DNA of 64,000 bases, from positions 186,001 through 250,000 of the forward strand of contig JADJKL010000007.1 of assembly GCA_016706055.1 (NCBI GenBank), read 5' to 3'. The position numbers and the translations under genes were made by a program. Under the pieces are notes generated by a model. It ran no database searches, was not told where the DNA came from, and saw nothing but the letters and a program-made list of their open reading frames with translations. The DNA is from Chitinophagaceae bacterium (GTDB lineage Bacteria > Bacteroidota > Bacteroidia > Chitinophagales > Chitinophagaceae). Within the stretch, counting starts at the first letter, position 1. Each line of letters begins with the position of its first letter. Shown piece by piece: positions 25,475-34,487 of this stretch.

Positions 25475-25518
25475 ATGGCCTTTTCGCTTCACTGTGTCCT
25501 GATGCGACCGACCCTATA

Positions 25519-25794
25519 GTGGTTGACGAAGGAAACCTACTATTGGGGAGGTCTGCTTTGGGGCTCCTATTCACAATTGCTTTATTTTTATATCATATTC
25601 TTCAACAATTGAATTCTCCACTTCAATATTGCGTTTATATACTCTTTAGCGAAAAAGATCATTTGTTATACATTGGTTATTCTGCAAATCTTGAAAAGCG
25701 AATTGAAAACCATAATTTCTGAGATAATAAAAGCAACACTAATCGAAGGACGTTGAAACTTACTTTCTTTGTATTATCTTCGAAATTGAGTTAG
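25519..25794 (+). pseudogene. Decayed GIY-YIG nuclease-family gene
   Basis: From about 25627 the frame reads Y-C-V-Y-I-L-F-S-E-K-D, then L-Y-I-G-Y-S and R-I-E-N-H-N, the GIY-YIG N-terminal pattern. An in-frame TGA at 25720 interrupts it; past it the same frame reads N-T-N-R-R-T-L-K-L and S-S-K-L-S before a TAG at 25792, matching the family's next segment. The C-terminal third is gone. Small GIY-YIG genes are common single-domain proteins in Bacteroidota; this one is dead. Its proper start is unclear. Confidence 0.6.
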
Positions 25795-26403
25795 CTTTTT
25801 CCACCATCCACCTTAAGTATTGGAACATTCGGCAATGGTTTATTAAACTTTTCTTTGAAACTAATTACTGCCTCTTTAATTTCATTCAAGACCTTCAACT
25901 CAATTCGATTATTGCTTGATGAATAGTATTTTTCATATTTAACTCCATAATGCCAGTAGGGAAGATTTTTCTTATTTCCGGGGTCTTCAGAAAAGTATGT
26001 ATATAATTGAAAATCTTTTGAATTAAAAATATACTCCGTATAGTTTTCGGGTTTTTCTATTTCGTTCTTGTTCAAAAAATCAATAAACTGTAATAACCCT
26101 GGCACTTCTTCTAGGTCAATAAATGATGAAAATTTTGAAAACACAATAGGTGTTGAAAATTTTAACCCAGACAAAGTAATATTAGTTGACGCTCAGGATG
26201 TTAACTATTTGAACTTGTATCTCACCATATGTTGTAAATAATCCTTTAGGGCTGTTTTTATAGACTTCGATAAATTCTTTCTTAATTATAGATCCAACCC
26301 TTAACTCCACTTTTCCAAGTTCAGTTACAGGTATTCTTAAAGTGTCTTGCGAATTCGACAAAAAAGAAACAATAAACAGTAAAATGGTAAAAGAGATTTT
26401 CAT
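25791..26403 (-). pseudogene. Exported protein of unknown function, split by a frameshift
   Basis: Two adjacent frames look like one gene. The 5' part (26403-26182) has a signal peptide (M-K-I-S-F-T then a hydrophobic core, cut near S-N-S-Q) and ends N-I-L-S-V-N-stop. The 3' part (to 25791) continues as N-I-T-L-S-G-L-K-F-S-T-P with no ATG start. Removing one base near 26183 fuses them into ~200 residues. The pattern (G-L-x-F, then L-D/E-x-x-E-x-x-x-L-L) recalls a widespread Bacteroidota periplasmic family without known function. Confidence 0.5.
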
Positions 26404-26485
26404 GACCTATAATTTTACTTTATAAATATAAAGAGGATTTCTTATTCTTTACTTTTTGCCTTTCTTATAAACATTGCCTTTACTG

Positions 26486-27406
26486 TTACCTACAGTATTG
26501 GTCACTTAGACACACCGCCATTTCCGCTCCAACTTTCGCATTATGCTTTATCAAGGCAATATTTGCTTCCAGGCTTTCGCCTTTGGTATGCTCAGCTATG
26601 TATTGTAATAAGAAGGGGGTTACATTTTTTCCGATAATGTTTTTTTCTTTCGCTGCGTTTAATGCTTGTTGAATATGTACTTCCATTTCTGTGGCAGCTA
26701 TTTCAAACTCCTCGGGAACAGGATTAGCAATTAATACAGAACCATTCAAACCCATATTCCATTTTGCAGTAAGTAATGCAGCAATAGCTTTTGGTGTATC
26801 TAACCGAAGGGGAGAAGCAAATCTGCTTTTGCGGGAATAAAAACTTGGAAACTCATCTTGCCCATAAGTAACAACAGGAATACCCATTGTTTCTAAATAT
26901 TCAAGTGTTAAACCAATGTCTAAAATAGATTTTACTCCGGCAGAAACAATAGCAACAGATGTTTGCGCCATTTCTGTAAGGTCAGCAGAAATATCCATTG
27001 TGTTCTCCGCACCGCGATGCACACCACCAATGCCGCCCGTTACAAAAATTTTTATTCCGACCATCGCTGCTATGCGCATAGTTGCCGCAACAGTGGTTGC
27101 GCCGTATAAATTTTGGCTGATAACATAAGGCATATCTCTCAAACTTACCTTCCACACATCTTTTTCATTTCCAAAATATTCAAGCTCTTCTTTAGTTAAT
27201 CCTACATGGCATTTCCCATTCATGATAGCAATCGTTGCAGGCACTGCGCCATTTTGTCGCATAACTTCTTCAACCGCCAATGCTGTTTCTACATTTTTAG
27301 GATAAGGCATTCCATGCGAAATAATTGTTGACTCTAATGCAACAACAGCTTTGTTCGCAGCTAGTGCTTCTTTTACTTCTGGATGTATTAATAAATAGTT
27401 GTTCAT
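26486..27406 (-). CDS. psuG: Pseudouridine-5'-phosphate glycosidase
   Basis: Splits pseudouridine 5'-phosphate into uracil and ribose 5-phosphate. The family motifs are clear: A-L-E-S-T-I-I-S-H-G-M-P near residue 23 (conserved Glu), G-G-I-G-G-V-H-R-G-A near 124, and D-I-S-A-D-L-T-E. Full length at 306 aa. Its ATG overlaps the psuK stop by 4 bp, giving the two-step pathway in one transcript. Confidence 0.95.
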   Translation of the reverse strand: MNNYLLIHPEVKEALAANKAVVALESTIISHGMPYPKNVETALAVEEVMRQNGAVPATIAIMNGKCHVGLTKEELEYFGNEKDVWKVSLRDMPYVISQNLYGATTVAATMRIAAMVGIKIFVTGGIGGVHRGAENTMDISADLTEMAQTSVAIVSAGVKSILDIGLTLEYLETMGIPVVTYGQDEFPSFYSRKSRFASPLRLDTPKAIAALLTAKWNMGLNGSVLIANPVPEEFEIAATEMEVHIQQALNAAKEKNIIGKNVTPFLLQYIAEHTKGESLEANIALIKHNAKVGAEMAVCLSDQYCR

Positions 27407-28332
27407 GAAGCAGGATAATATTTAGCAACAAGACCTAATAATTTTTCTTTTGTAAGATGTGTTGCAATAGCACCGTTCACTTGCAATATTTCTGCAGAAA
27501 GTGTATGAGCCAGCTTTAAACAATCAATATCTTCTTTGCCTAAATATTTTCCAAGAATATAGCCTGATAAAGAACCGTCACCTGCACCGGTACAATCCAC
27601 TACATTAATAGAAGGTGCATGCAGTGTAATTGATTTCTCTTTATTATATAATGCCGAACCATGTTGGCCGTTATGCAGCCAGATATTTTGTATTCCTCTA
27701 TTTAATAGTTCTTCTATCTGTAGTTGAGTTAAAAACGATTTCTCTGTACACAGCACAGGTAGCTCATCTTCATTAGGTGTTATTAAATAAAGGCCATCAA
27801 GATTTACATCTTTGTATTTTTTTGCCGGCGGCACCGACACAGGTTCTATTACAAAAGGAATTCCGGTTTCTTTACTGAATGACAGTAACCATTCGGCCGT
27901 GTCCACATTTATATTTGCATCGGCTAATAAATAGGATGCGGTTCTCAATAGATCAATATGTTTTTCTAAATGTTCTGGAGTTATTAAATGATTGGCAGCA
28001 TTGGTAAGAAACGCTGTGTATAATGAACCATCCACATTTAGTATGCCTGTGTATTTTCCCGATAATCCTTTTCGGGTAATCGTAGCATCCAATTTTACAC
28101 CAGCCTTACTACAGCTTTGCTTTAACCAATCACCATCGCTATCATCACCCACAGCAGTTATTAATTGTACCGGCACATTGAACAAAGCAAGTTGGTGTGC
28201 AATATTGCGGCTTACACCCCCGGCGGTTTTGGTTACAGTAGCATCAGTAGTGGTGGATAGTAATAATTCACTGGTAGCATGAAAAAGTTCATCAACTAAA
28301 GCAGCTCCAATACAAATAACAGGTTTTGACAT
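27403..28332 (-). CDS. psuK: Pseudouridine kinase, PfkB family
   Basis: Ribokinase-fold sugar kinase that phosphorylates pseudouridine for PsuG. The C-terminal PfkB signature D-C-T-G-A-G-D-G-S-L-S-G-Y carries the catalytic Asp, and the N-terminal half holds G-G-V-S-R-N-I-A. Substrate assignment rests on overlap with psuG. The frame extends 19 codons further up, but the ATG at 28332 begins M-S-K-P-V-I-C-I-G, and a -7 box lies just 4 bp before it. Confidence 0.9.
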   Translation of the reverse strand: MSKPVICIGAALVDELFHATSELLLSTTTDATVTKTAGGVSRNIAHQLALFNVPVQLITAVGDDSDGDWLKQSCSKAGVKLDATITRKGLSGKYTGILNVDGSLYTAFLTNAANHLITPEHLEKHIDLLRTASYLLADANINVDTAEWLLSFSKETGIPFVIEPVSVPPAKKYKDVNLDGLYLITPNEDELPVLCTEKSFLTQLQIEELLNRGIQNIWLHNGQHGSALYNKEKSITLHAPSINVVDCTGAGDGSLSGYILGKYLGKEDIDCLKLAHTLSAEILQVNGAIATHLTKEKLLGLVAKYYPAS

Positions 28333-28336
28333 GCTG

Positions 28337-28344
28337 CAAATGTA
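28337..28344 (-). promoter_or_regulatory. -7 box directly before psuK
   Basis: The minus strand reads TACATTTG, then CAGC and the psuK ATG. This spacing would give a nearly leaderless psuK-psuG mRNA. Confidence 0.45.
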
Positions 28345-28355
28345 ATGGCAAAGGT

Positions 28356-28730
28356 TTATTCTTCTTTCTTCTTCACTATTAAAAACCAATCATTATCCAA
28401 TGGCAGATAACCATAGTCATAGCAGTAGAAATAAGTCTTCTCTGTCTTGGTAGTGTAGATATGAGTTATGTATTTAAACTGAAAACCCATCCGCATCAGT
28501 TTATCCCGGTTAGCTTTTGCAGTTTCTTCTTCTCCCAAGACAGACTCTAAAACTTTCCTATTTTTTAGTAGTGCATTATTAATATTTCTCACCAAACTGC
28601 TATGGCTTCCTTTTGCTTTTTGCAGATTATTATAATTATTGCGGCAATAATCATCACAGAACTTCTTGTCTACACGGCCTTTTAGTATTTTGTCACAGGC
28701 AAGGCATTTTTTTGTATCAGATGCAGTCAT
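28356..28730 (-). CDS. Zinc-ribbon-like conserved hypothetical protein
   Basis: 124-aa cytosolic protein. The N-terminus has C-L-A-C-D-K and F-C-D-D-Y-C-R, a four-Cys site likely to bind zinc; the rest is helical, ending with an aromatic strand region (Y-F-Y-C-Y-D-Y-G-Y). I have seen this architecture in Bacteroidota hypotheticals but know no function. It is upstream of psuK on the same strand, 23 bp away. Confidence 0.7.
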   Translation of the reverse strand: MTASDTKKCLACDKILKGRVDKKFCDDYCRNNYNNLQKAKGSHSSLVRNINNALLKNRKVLESVLGEEETAKANRDKLMRMGFQFKYITHIYTTKTEKTYFYCYDYGYLPLDNDWFLIVKKKEE

Positions 28731-28949
28731 AGCAAAGGTTTCAGACTATGAATATAGTAAATATTATCCGTGTGCAAACGTTTCTACACGATTAGCTTCG
28801 GGAAGAAACGCTTAATCTCCGGCTATCGCATCACCGCCATATCATCTTTGTGTTGTCAATCGGTAATGACATCGGTTGAATGAAATAAATAAATTTTTTA
28901 AACCGCTTCCGCAAATACCGTAAAGGAACGGAGGCACAAACTTAAAAAC

Positions 28950-29297
28950 ATGTACGCTTTAAAAAACAAAGTACAACTGATCGGAAACCTGGGCAATGCA
29001 CCAGAAGTGAAAACCTTAGAAAGTGGTAAGAAGATGGCCCGTTTTTCCGTAGCCACCAATGAAATCTACCGTAATGCGAAAGGCGAGAAGGTAACTGAGA
29101 CTCAATGGCACAATTTAATCGCCTGGGGTAAAGTTGCCGAGATCGTTGAAAAATTCCTTACTAAAGGAAAAGAAGTTGCCATCGAAGGCAAGCTCATTAA
29201 TCGCAGCTATAACGACAAAGATGGCAACAAGAAGTATGTCACCGAAATACAGGTGAACGAGTTACTGTTGCTTGGAGCGAAAGCTGTAGAAGCTTAA
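28950..29297 (+). CDS. ssb: Single-stranded DNA-binding protein
   Basis: OB-fold ssDNA-binding protein: N-K-V-Q-L-I-G-N-L-G near residue 5, A-R-F-S-V-A-T-N-E, and T-E-T-Q-W-H-N-L-I-A-W-G-K. At 115 aa it lacks the acidic C-terminal tail (D-D-D-I-P-F type) that recruits repair partners, so it is a short form and probably not the only SSB of the cell. A hairpin follows the gene. Confidence 0.93.
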   Translation: MYALKNKVQLIGNLGNAPEVKTLESGKKMARFSVATNEIYRNAKGEKVTETQWHNLIAWGKVAEIVEKFLTKGKEVAIEGKLINRSYNDKDGNKKYVTEIQVNELLLLGAKAVEA

Positions 29298-29310
29298 AGC
29301 TTTTTATTTA

Positions 29311-29360
29311 GCCACGAAATCACACAAAAGAAACACGAAAGGTGTTTGTGATTTCGTGGC
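29311..29360. repeat. CACGAA-type inverted repeat after ssb
   Basis: Perfect 14-bp arms GCCACGAAATCACA (29311-29324) and TGTGATTTCGTGGC (29347-29360) around 22 bp, followed by a T-rich stretch. It may also end ssb transcription. Related sequences occur at 29771, 35687 and 45599. Confidence 0.65.
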
Positions 29361-29389
29361 TTTATTATTATAAGTAAATAGAACTAATT

Positions 29390-29764
29390 ATGGAGCTATT
29401 ACATAAAACCGAAGTGTACACTATTGTTGGATGCTGCATTGAAGTTTGGAAAATATTAGGCTATGGCTTTTCTGAAGTCGTTTATAAAGATGCTATGGAA
29501 CAAGAATTTCTGGAAAACGACCTTCCATTTAAAAGAGAAGAGCAGCTTCCAGTATTTTACAAATCCAGAGTGCTAAAACACAGATTTAATGCTGACTTTT
29601 CTTTATTTGACAGTATTATTGTTGAGGTTAAAGCAAGTGATGAAGGAATTAACAATCAAACAGTTTCTCAAATCTTAAATTACATTAAAGCAGCGGGCTG
29701 TAAAGTTGGTCTTATTATCAACTTTGGAAAGTCCAGAATGGAATACAAACGACTTATTATGTAA
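29390..29764 (+). CDS. GxxExxY family protein
   Basis: 124-aa protein with the family signature G-Y-G-F-S-E-V-V-Y near residue 24 and E-V-K-A-S mid-protein, a layout resembling PD-(D/E)xK nuclease-like folds. No function is established. It is bracketed by CACGAA-type repeats on both sides, a suggestive association. Confidence 0.8.
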   Translation: MELLHKTEVYTIVGCCIEVWKILGYGFSEVVYKDAMEQEFLENDLPFKREEQLPVFYKSRVLKHRFNADFSLFDSIIVEVKASDEGINNQTVSQILNYIKAAGCKVGLIINFGKSRMEYKRLIM

Positions 29765-29770
29765 ATTTTT

Positions 29771-29797
29771 TCGTGTTATTTCGTGTGCTTTCGTGGC
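29771..29797 (+). repeat. CACGAA-type repeat copy between the GxxExxY gene and the helicase
   Basis: T-rich run holding three TTCGTG units (TCGTGTTATTTCGTGTGC, then TTTCGTGGC), ending 15 bp before the helicase ATG. Same family as the inverted repeat at 29311. Confidence 0.55.
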
Positions 29798-29812
29798 ATA
29801 ATATTTTTATAC

Positions 29813-32089
29813 ATGGCAACCTTCACTCCCGATACTGACAATAAAATGTTTCAACTGGCTATTCAGTTAGTCAACCAAAGTAACCGAAACATCTTCCTCA
29901 CTGGCAAAGCTGGTACAGGAAAAACCACTTTTCTAAAATATATCCGCAATCACTGCCCTAAACAAATGGCGGTTATTGCACCAACAGGTGTTGCAGCCAT
30001 CAATGCAGGTGGCGTTACCATTCATTCTTTTTTTCAATTACCGCTAGAGCCTTTCTTTCCCGAACCCAATAGCCGTCATCAACTCATCAGTCGTTTACGA
30101 TTCAACAGCGAAAAGAAAAAAATATTTCAGGAATTAGAAATACTGGTGATAGACGAAATAAGTATGGTCCGTTGCGATATACTTGATGCAATTGATACTG
30201 TATTACGACATGTCAGGCAACGCAACCAAATGTTTGGCGGCGTCCAACTTTTATTCATTGGCGATATGTTACAATTGCCGCCCGTTATAAAAGATCATGA
30301 ATGGAATCAATTGACGGAGTTTTACAGCGGTCTTTATTTTTTCGATAGCCTTGTCTTAAAAGAAGAGCCACCTGTTTATATTGAGTTCAATAAAATATAC
30401 CGCCAAAGCGATGAACGTTTTATTAATGTACTCAACCAAGTTCGTAACAATGAACTGGATGAAGACGGATTGTCAATTTTAGAAAGCCGTTATCAGCCCA
30501 ACTTCCGTCGTAATAAAAAAGACGGTTACATTATTCTTACCACACATAATAATAAAGCCAACAGTATTAATATAGAAGAGCTGGCTGATATTGATAACAA
30601 AATATACTCTTACCAAGCAGATGTGGTCGAAGAGTTTTCTGAAAGAGCTTATCCGGCTGATGAACTATTGCAGTTAAAAGAAGGTGCACAAGTCATGTTC
30701 ATCCGAAATGATTCTGCCGAAAATGGCAAACGGTTCTTCAATGGTAAAATCGGAACAGTAGCCAAGTTAGATGATGAAAAAATATTTGTACAATGTGAGG
30801 ATGAGCCGTTCGAAATAGAAGTACAAAAAGAAAAATGGGAAAACATCCGCTACACATTAGATAAATCAACCCGCAAACTTGATTCTGAAGTGCTGGGTTC
30901 TTTTACACAATTTCCGTTGCGGTTAGCATGGGCCATCACCATTCATAAAAGCCAGGGCTTAACATTTGAAAAAGCAATTATAGATGCAGGCGAAGCTTTT
31001 GCTGCCGGTCAAGTGTATGTTGCACTCAGCCGTTGTACAAACCTGGAAGGAATGGTTTTACAAAGCCGCATACAACAAAACAGGTTATTTAGTGATAGAA
31101 GAATTGTAGAGTTTTCGCAACGCAGTGCTACCAGCGGCCAATTGGAAAATGAATTAGCTATTGCTAAAAAACATTATCAGCAGGCAATGCTAATCGCTAC
31201 GTTTGATTTTGCAGTAGCAATCAACAGCACAAAAGAATTATTAGAATACCTAGTGCAACATTCCAGTTCATTTAATGCAGAAGCCATTTCATGGACAGAA
31301 GAGTTATTGTCAAAACTTGATGCACAACAGGAAACGGCAAGAAAATTTCAAACACAATTGCAGTGGTTATTTCAGCAAAAAGAATCGCCAGAAGAAAATA
31401 AACCGTTGCAGGAAAGAATAATTGCAGCAGCCAAATACTTTATTGCAGAGTTGAATTCATTGATACAATATATTACCAAGTCTCCTTCCGTTACCGACAG
31501 CCGTCTGAATGCAAAAGAATACAATGAAACGTTGCGGGAATTGTTTGCGCAGCTCTCGATGAAAAAGTTTATGCTCGAAGGTTTTAATAATCGTTTCGAT
31601 ATGGAAGCCTTTCATCGCAGAAAGCAAAAATTTGTATTACCATCATTCACTGTAAATGCTTATGCTGGTGCTACACAAAAAAGAGCGGATACGCCACATC
31701 CTAATTTACATCAGCAATTAAGAAAGCTAAGAGAAACGATTTGTGTTAAGAAAGATTTACCAATTTATATAGTTGCAGGCACCAACACAATTGATGAAAT
31801 GGCCCGGTATCTTCCACAATCATTATCCGAGCTTAAAAAGGTAAGCGGCTTTGGTGATGTAAAGATTGAACAATACGGTCAGCAGTTTCTGGATGTGATA
31901 TTGCAATACACTGAAGAAAAAATCTTCGTTCACTCATACATGAAAAAAAGCCAAAGAGAGAACGAAAAGAAAAAAGTGAGACAACAAAAAAGAAAGGTAG
32001 TACTTACGAAGAAACTTTTAACCTATATAAAGAAGGAAAGTCCGTTAGTGAAATTGCAACAGCGAGAAATATGGCGACTGGAACTATAG
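29813..32089 (+). CDS. PIF1-like ATP-dependent DNA helicase, C-terminus frameshifted
   Basis: SF1B helicase of the PIF1/RecD2-related group. Walker A G-K-A-G-T-G-K-T is near residue 31, Walker B D-E-I-S-M-V follows, and the C-terminal motif V/VI region has H-K-S-Q-G-L-T and A-L-S-R-C. After ~600 residues comes an HRDC domain. The expected HTH tail is cut off: the frame shifts in an A6 run at 31986-31991 and ends after an unrelated Arg/Lys-rich tail, while the proper tail continues in another frame to 32304. ATG 29813 is preferred over an upstream in-frame start. Confidence 0.85.
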   Translation: MATFTPDTDNKMFQLAIQLVNQSNRNIFLTGKAGTGKTTFLKYIRNHCPKQMAVIAPTGVAAINAGGVTIHSFFQLPLEPFFPEPNSRHQLISRLRFNSEKKKIFQELEILVIDEISMVRCDILDAIDTVLRHVRQRNQMFGGVQLLFIGDMLQLPPVIKDHEWNQLTEFYSGLYFFDSLVLKEEPPVYIEFNKIYRQSDERFINVLNQVRNNELDEDGLSILESRYQPNFRRNKKDGYIILTTHNNKANSINIEELADIDNKIYSYQADVVEEFSERAYPADELLQLKEGAQVMFIRNDSAENGKRFFNGKIGTVAKLDDEKIFVQCEDEPFEIEVQKEKWENIRYTLDKSTRKLDSEVLGSFTQFPLRLAWAITIHKSQGLTFEKAIIDAGEAFAAGQVYVALSRCTNLEGMVLQSRIQQNRLFSDRRIVEFSQRSATSGQLENELAIAKKHYQQAMLIATFDFAVAINSTKELLEYLVQHSSSFNAEAISWTEELLSKLDAQQETARKFQTQLQWLFQQKESPEENKPLQERIIAAAKYFIAELNSLIQYITKSPSVTDSRLNAKEYNETLRELFAQLSMKKFMLEGFNNRFDMEAFHRRKQKFVLPSFTVNAYAGATQKRADTPHPNLHQQLRKLRETICVKKDLPIYIVAGTNTIDEMARYLPQSLSELKKVSGFGDVKIEQYGQQFLDVILQYTEEKIFVHSYMKKSQRENEKKKVRQQKRKVVLTKKLLTYIKKESPLVKLQQREIWRLEL

Positions 32090-32304
32090 AAACTCATTTA
32101 TCAAAATATGTAAGCAGTGGCGATATTAAAATAACAACTTTGGTAAGTGATGAAAAAATAACAGCAATTGAATCCGCTTTAAAACGTTTTGATGGTAAAT
32201 CAATAACACCAATAAAACAACAGGTTGGAAACGATATTAGTTTTGGAGAAATAAAGCTGGTAATGGCCAGTCTTGGTATTAAACAAGAAAGATCATCGGA
32301 TTAG
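32071..32304 (+). pseudogene. Displaced C-terminal HTH segment of the PIF1-like helicase
   Basis: This frame is already coding-like from about 31996, reading S-T-Y-E-E-T-F-N-L-Y-K-E-G-K-S and then M-A-T-G-T-I-E-T-H-L-S-K-Y: the helix-turn-helix tail typical of these helicases. It lacks its own start there. Adding one A to the run at 31986-31991 joins it to the helicase, giving ~830 residues. Confidence 0.75.
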
Positions 32305-33744
32305 CATCACTGTTCCTTTTCTATATTCCTTTGCCTTGCCCGGTAATACAAACTCTGCTCTCCACACAAACACATTTGAATCTGTTGCTACACCTTTTAA
32401 TCTTCCATCCCATTTTTCAAAAGGATTGTTTGTAGAAAACACCAGCTCTCCCCAGCGGTTATAAATGTTAAGCCTGTATTCTGTAATAGCGGCCAAGCTT
32501 CCCAAAGCTCCAAAAGTTTTGTTTATACCATTCGGCACAAATGCAGTTGGAAAATAAACACCGATACAGGAAAAATCCGTAACTACCGATCCAATGGCTT
32601 TTACAGTACAAACATTATTACCCGTTATTGTTACTTCATAAACTCCTGCACCAAGGTTAATGGCAAGGGCAGTTGTTTGTACAGGGCTTGTATTCCATGT
32701 ATAACTAATAGGCACTGCCGGACCTGTAACAACAGCTTGTAGTGAACCGCCGGTATTTGTTTGACAATCGGCATCCGAAAGCACATTCACAAAAGCATCA
32801 ATAATTGTAATGTTTTTTGTTACCGTAGACGGTGCGTTACTCGGTCCGCTTACAGTCAATGTAACTGTGTAATTGCCCGCAGCTGAAAATGTATGCGAAG
32901 GATTTGCTGTTGTGGCTGTATTATTTGCACCTGATGCAGGATCGCCAAAGTCCCAGCTAAAACCAGTAGGACATAAAATAGATGTATTGGTAAAATTTGC
33001 CGTCTTGCTGTTTAAACAGGCATAGGTAAATGCAGCGGCATTCGCTGGTGCTTCTTTAATGGTGAAATCATCAATGGCGAATCCATCATAATTATTACAA
33101 ATTGTTCCTGCTCCGAAAATAAAACGGAACAGCACTCCGGCTTCACCTGCGAGGTAAGGCATTGTATGTTTAGCCGTCACCCAACCATTACTTCCATTAC
33201 CACCACGGCAGCTTCCGGCAGATGATTGTTTGTTACCCGACCAGCCAACTCTATTGGAAGTTAACGGCGCTAAATAAGTTATCGGCGAATAATTATACCA
33301 GTTTTCATTCAAGCAATTTATCGGGTCATTGAAACCACCAACGGTTTGCCATGAGCCGCCATTGTCTAAAGAATATTGAAGACTTGCTCCATCAAACTGC
33401 TGTTCCATTTCCCAAAAAATCTTGAACTCTACATACGGATATTGAAGATTTGTAAAATCAAAACAAGGGCTTTGTAACCAAGAAGCTTCTCCATTTGTAT
33501 AAGAACTGCCTGTTAGTCCACCAATAACCCAGCATTTAATTCCGCCACCTGCAGCAGTTATAACAGGTTTCGTTGGTGCACCCCATGCCCAGTCATTTCC
33601 TGTGCCGCCACTCGTCCATCCGCCGTTGTTCGTTTCAAAGCCTTCTGTAAAAGGAAAACTATTTATACCCGCAGGGCATTGGGCTTTTAATTGAGTCAAC
33701 CCTATTAATGTAAAAGAAGAAAATAGTATGAGCCTGATGAGCAT
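32293..33744 (-). CDS. Secreted PKD-domain protein with gliding-motility-type C-terminal domain
   Basis: Likely a cell-surface or secreted protein exported by Sec and then the type IX system. A signal peptide (ending K-A-Q) is followed by a MAM/jellyroll-like region (E-G-F-E-T-N-N-G-G-W) and a PKD domain (G-F-S-W-D-F-G-D-P). The C-terminal CHU_C domain has V-P-N-G-I-N, Y-N-R-W-G-E-L-V-F and W-D-G-R-L-K-G. The ATG at 33744 places the signal correctly; the frame is open 16 codons further. Overlaps the helicase tail convergently by 12 bp. Confidence 0.85.
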   Translation of the reverse strand: MLIRLILFSSFTLIGLTQLKAQCPAGINSFPFTEGFETNNGGWTSGGTGNDWAWGAPTKPVITAAGGGIKCWVIGGLTGSSYTNGEASWLQSPCFDFTNLQYPYVEFKIFWEMEQQFDGASLQYSLDNGGSWQTVGGFNDPINCLNENWYNYSPITYLAPLTSNRVGWSGNKQSSAGSCRGGNGSNGWVTAKHTMPYLAGEAGVLFRFIFGAGTICNNYDGFAIDDFTIKEAPANAAAFTYACLNSKTANFTNTSILCPTGFSWDFGDPASGANNTATTANPSHTFSAAGNYTVTLTVSGPSNAPSTVTKNITIIDAFVNVLSDADCQTNTGGSLQAVVTGPAVPISYTWNTSPVQTTALAINLGAGVYEVTITGNNVCTVKAIGSVVTDFSCIGVYFPTAFVPNGINKTFGALGSLAAITEYRLNIYNRWGELVFSTNNPFEKWDGRLKGVATDSNVFVWRAEFVLPGKAKEYRKGTVMLIR

Positions 33745-33971
33745 AATCTGTTTCCTGGTACCGGTTCTTAAATTAATAAACGCAAACGGCAAATGTACAT
33801 TGAAAAAGATATATAGGTCAGTCGAAAAATGGTTAAGGTGGCAATTAAACTATTTAGCCCGGCAGCTTTCATAGTTCACAATGTTTATTAATTATTCACA
33901 TTTAACGGTTATGAATTTGTTACGTTAAACAATATATATATCTTTCTATTCGAATACTTACTAAAACATTT

Positions 33972-34481
33972 ATGGAGACACTTACAACCCCTGCTTATCA
34001 TGTTATAAGCAACCATCAATTTGCCGAAAGAAGGCAAAAAGTTTCTAACGATCAGAATGCACTATTTGCTTTGCGGTCTTTTCAACCGGGAGAAGTAATT
34101 GCTGATTTTTCTGCAGGAACTATTTCTGCAGAGCCAACGTATCTCACTGTACAAGTTGGTAATCATAAGCATATAACATTGCAACCTGAATTTTTGCAAT
34201 ACATTAATCACAGTTGTGATCCGAATGTTTTCTTTGACACCACTACACTACAACTTGTAGCACTTAAAAATATTCAGGAACAGGATGAATTTTGCTTTTT
34301 CTATCCTTCTGCCGAATGGAAGATGACACAATCTTTCGATTGCTATTGTGGCGCCTCAAATTGTATTGGACAAATAAGAGGTGCATTTTATTTATCACCA
34401 GAAGCACAAACACAATATCGCTTCACCGATTTTATTCAACAACAACTGGTAAAGAAAGCGGCCAGAAAAAAAGTAGCCTGA
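33972..34481 (+). CDS. Stand-alone SET-domain methyltransferase
   Basis: 169-aa SET protein, predicted to methylate a protein lysine or small amine with SAM. The pseudoknot motif N-H-S-C-D-P-N is at residues 79-85 and a post-SET zinc cluster C-x-C-x4-C at 124-131. The catalytic-Tyr region reads F-C-F-F-Y-P. First gene of a tight cassette with two ATP-grasp genes (6 bp to the next), so a joint pathway is likely. A weak -7 box (TATCTTTC) lies near 33943. Confidence 0.85.
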   Translation: METLTTPAYHVISNHQFAERRQKVSNDQNALFALRSFQPGEVIADFSAGTISAEPTYLTVQVGNHKHITLQPEFLQYINHSCDPNVFFDTTTLQLVALKNIQEQDEFCFFYPSAEWKMTQSFDCYCGASNCIGQIRGAFYLSPEAQTQYRFTDFIQQQLVKKAARKKVA

Positions 34482-34487
34482 CTTGTG

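Noticed and set aside
25352..25794. tRNA-Phe as an attachment site for an integrated element
   Set aside because: No integrase and no second copy of the tRNA 3' end were seen; only a GIY-YIG relic follows.
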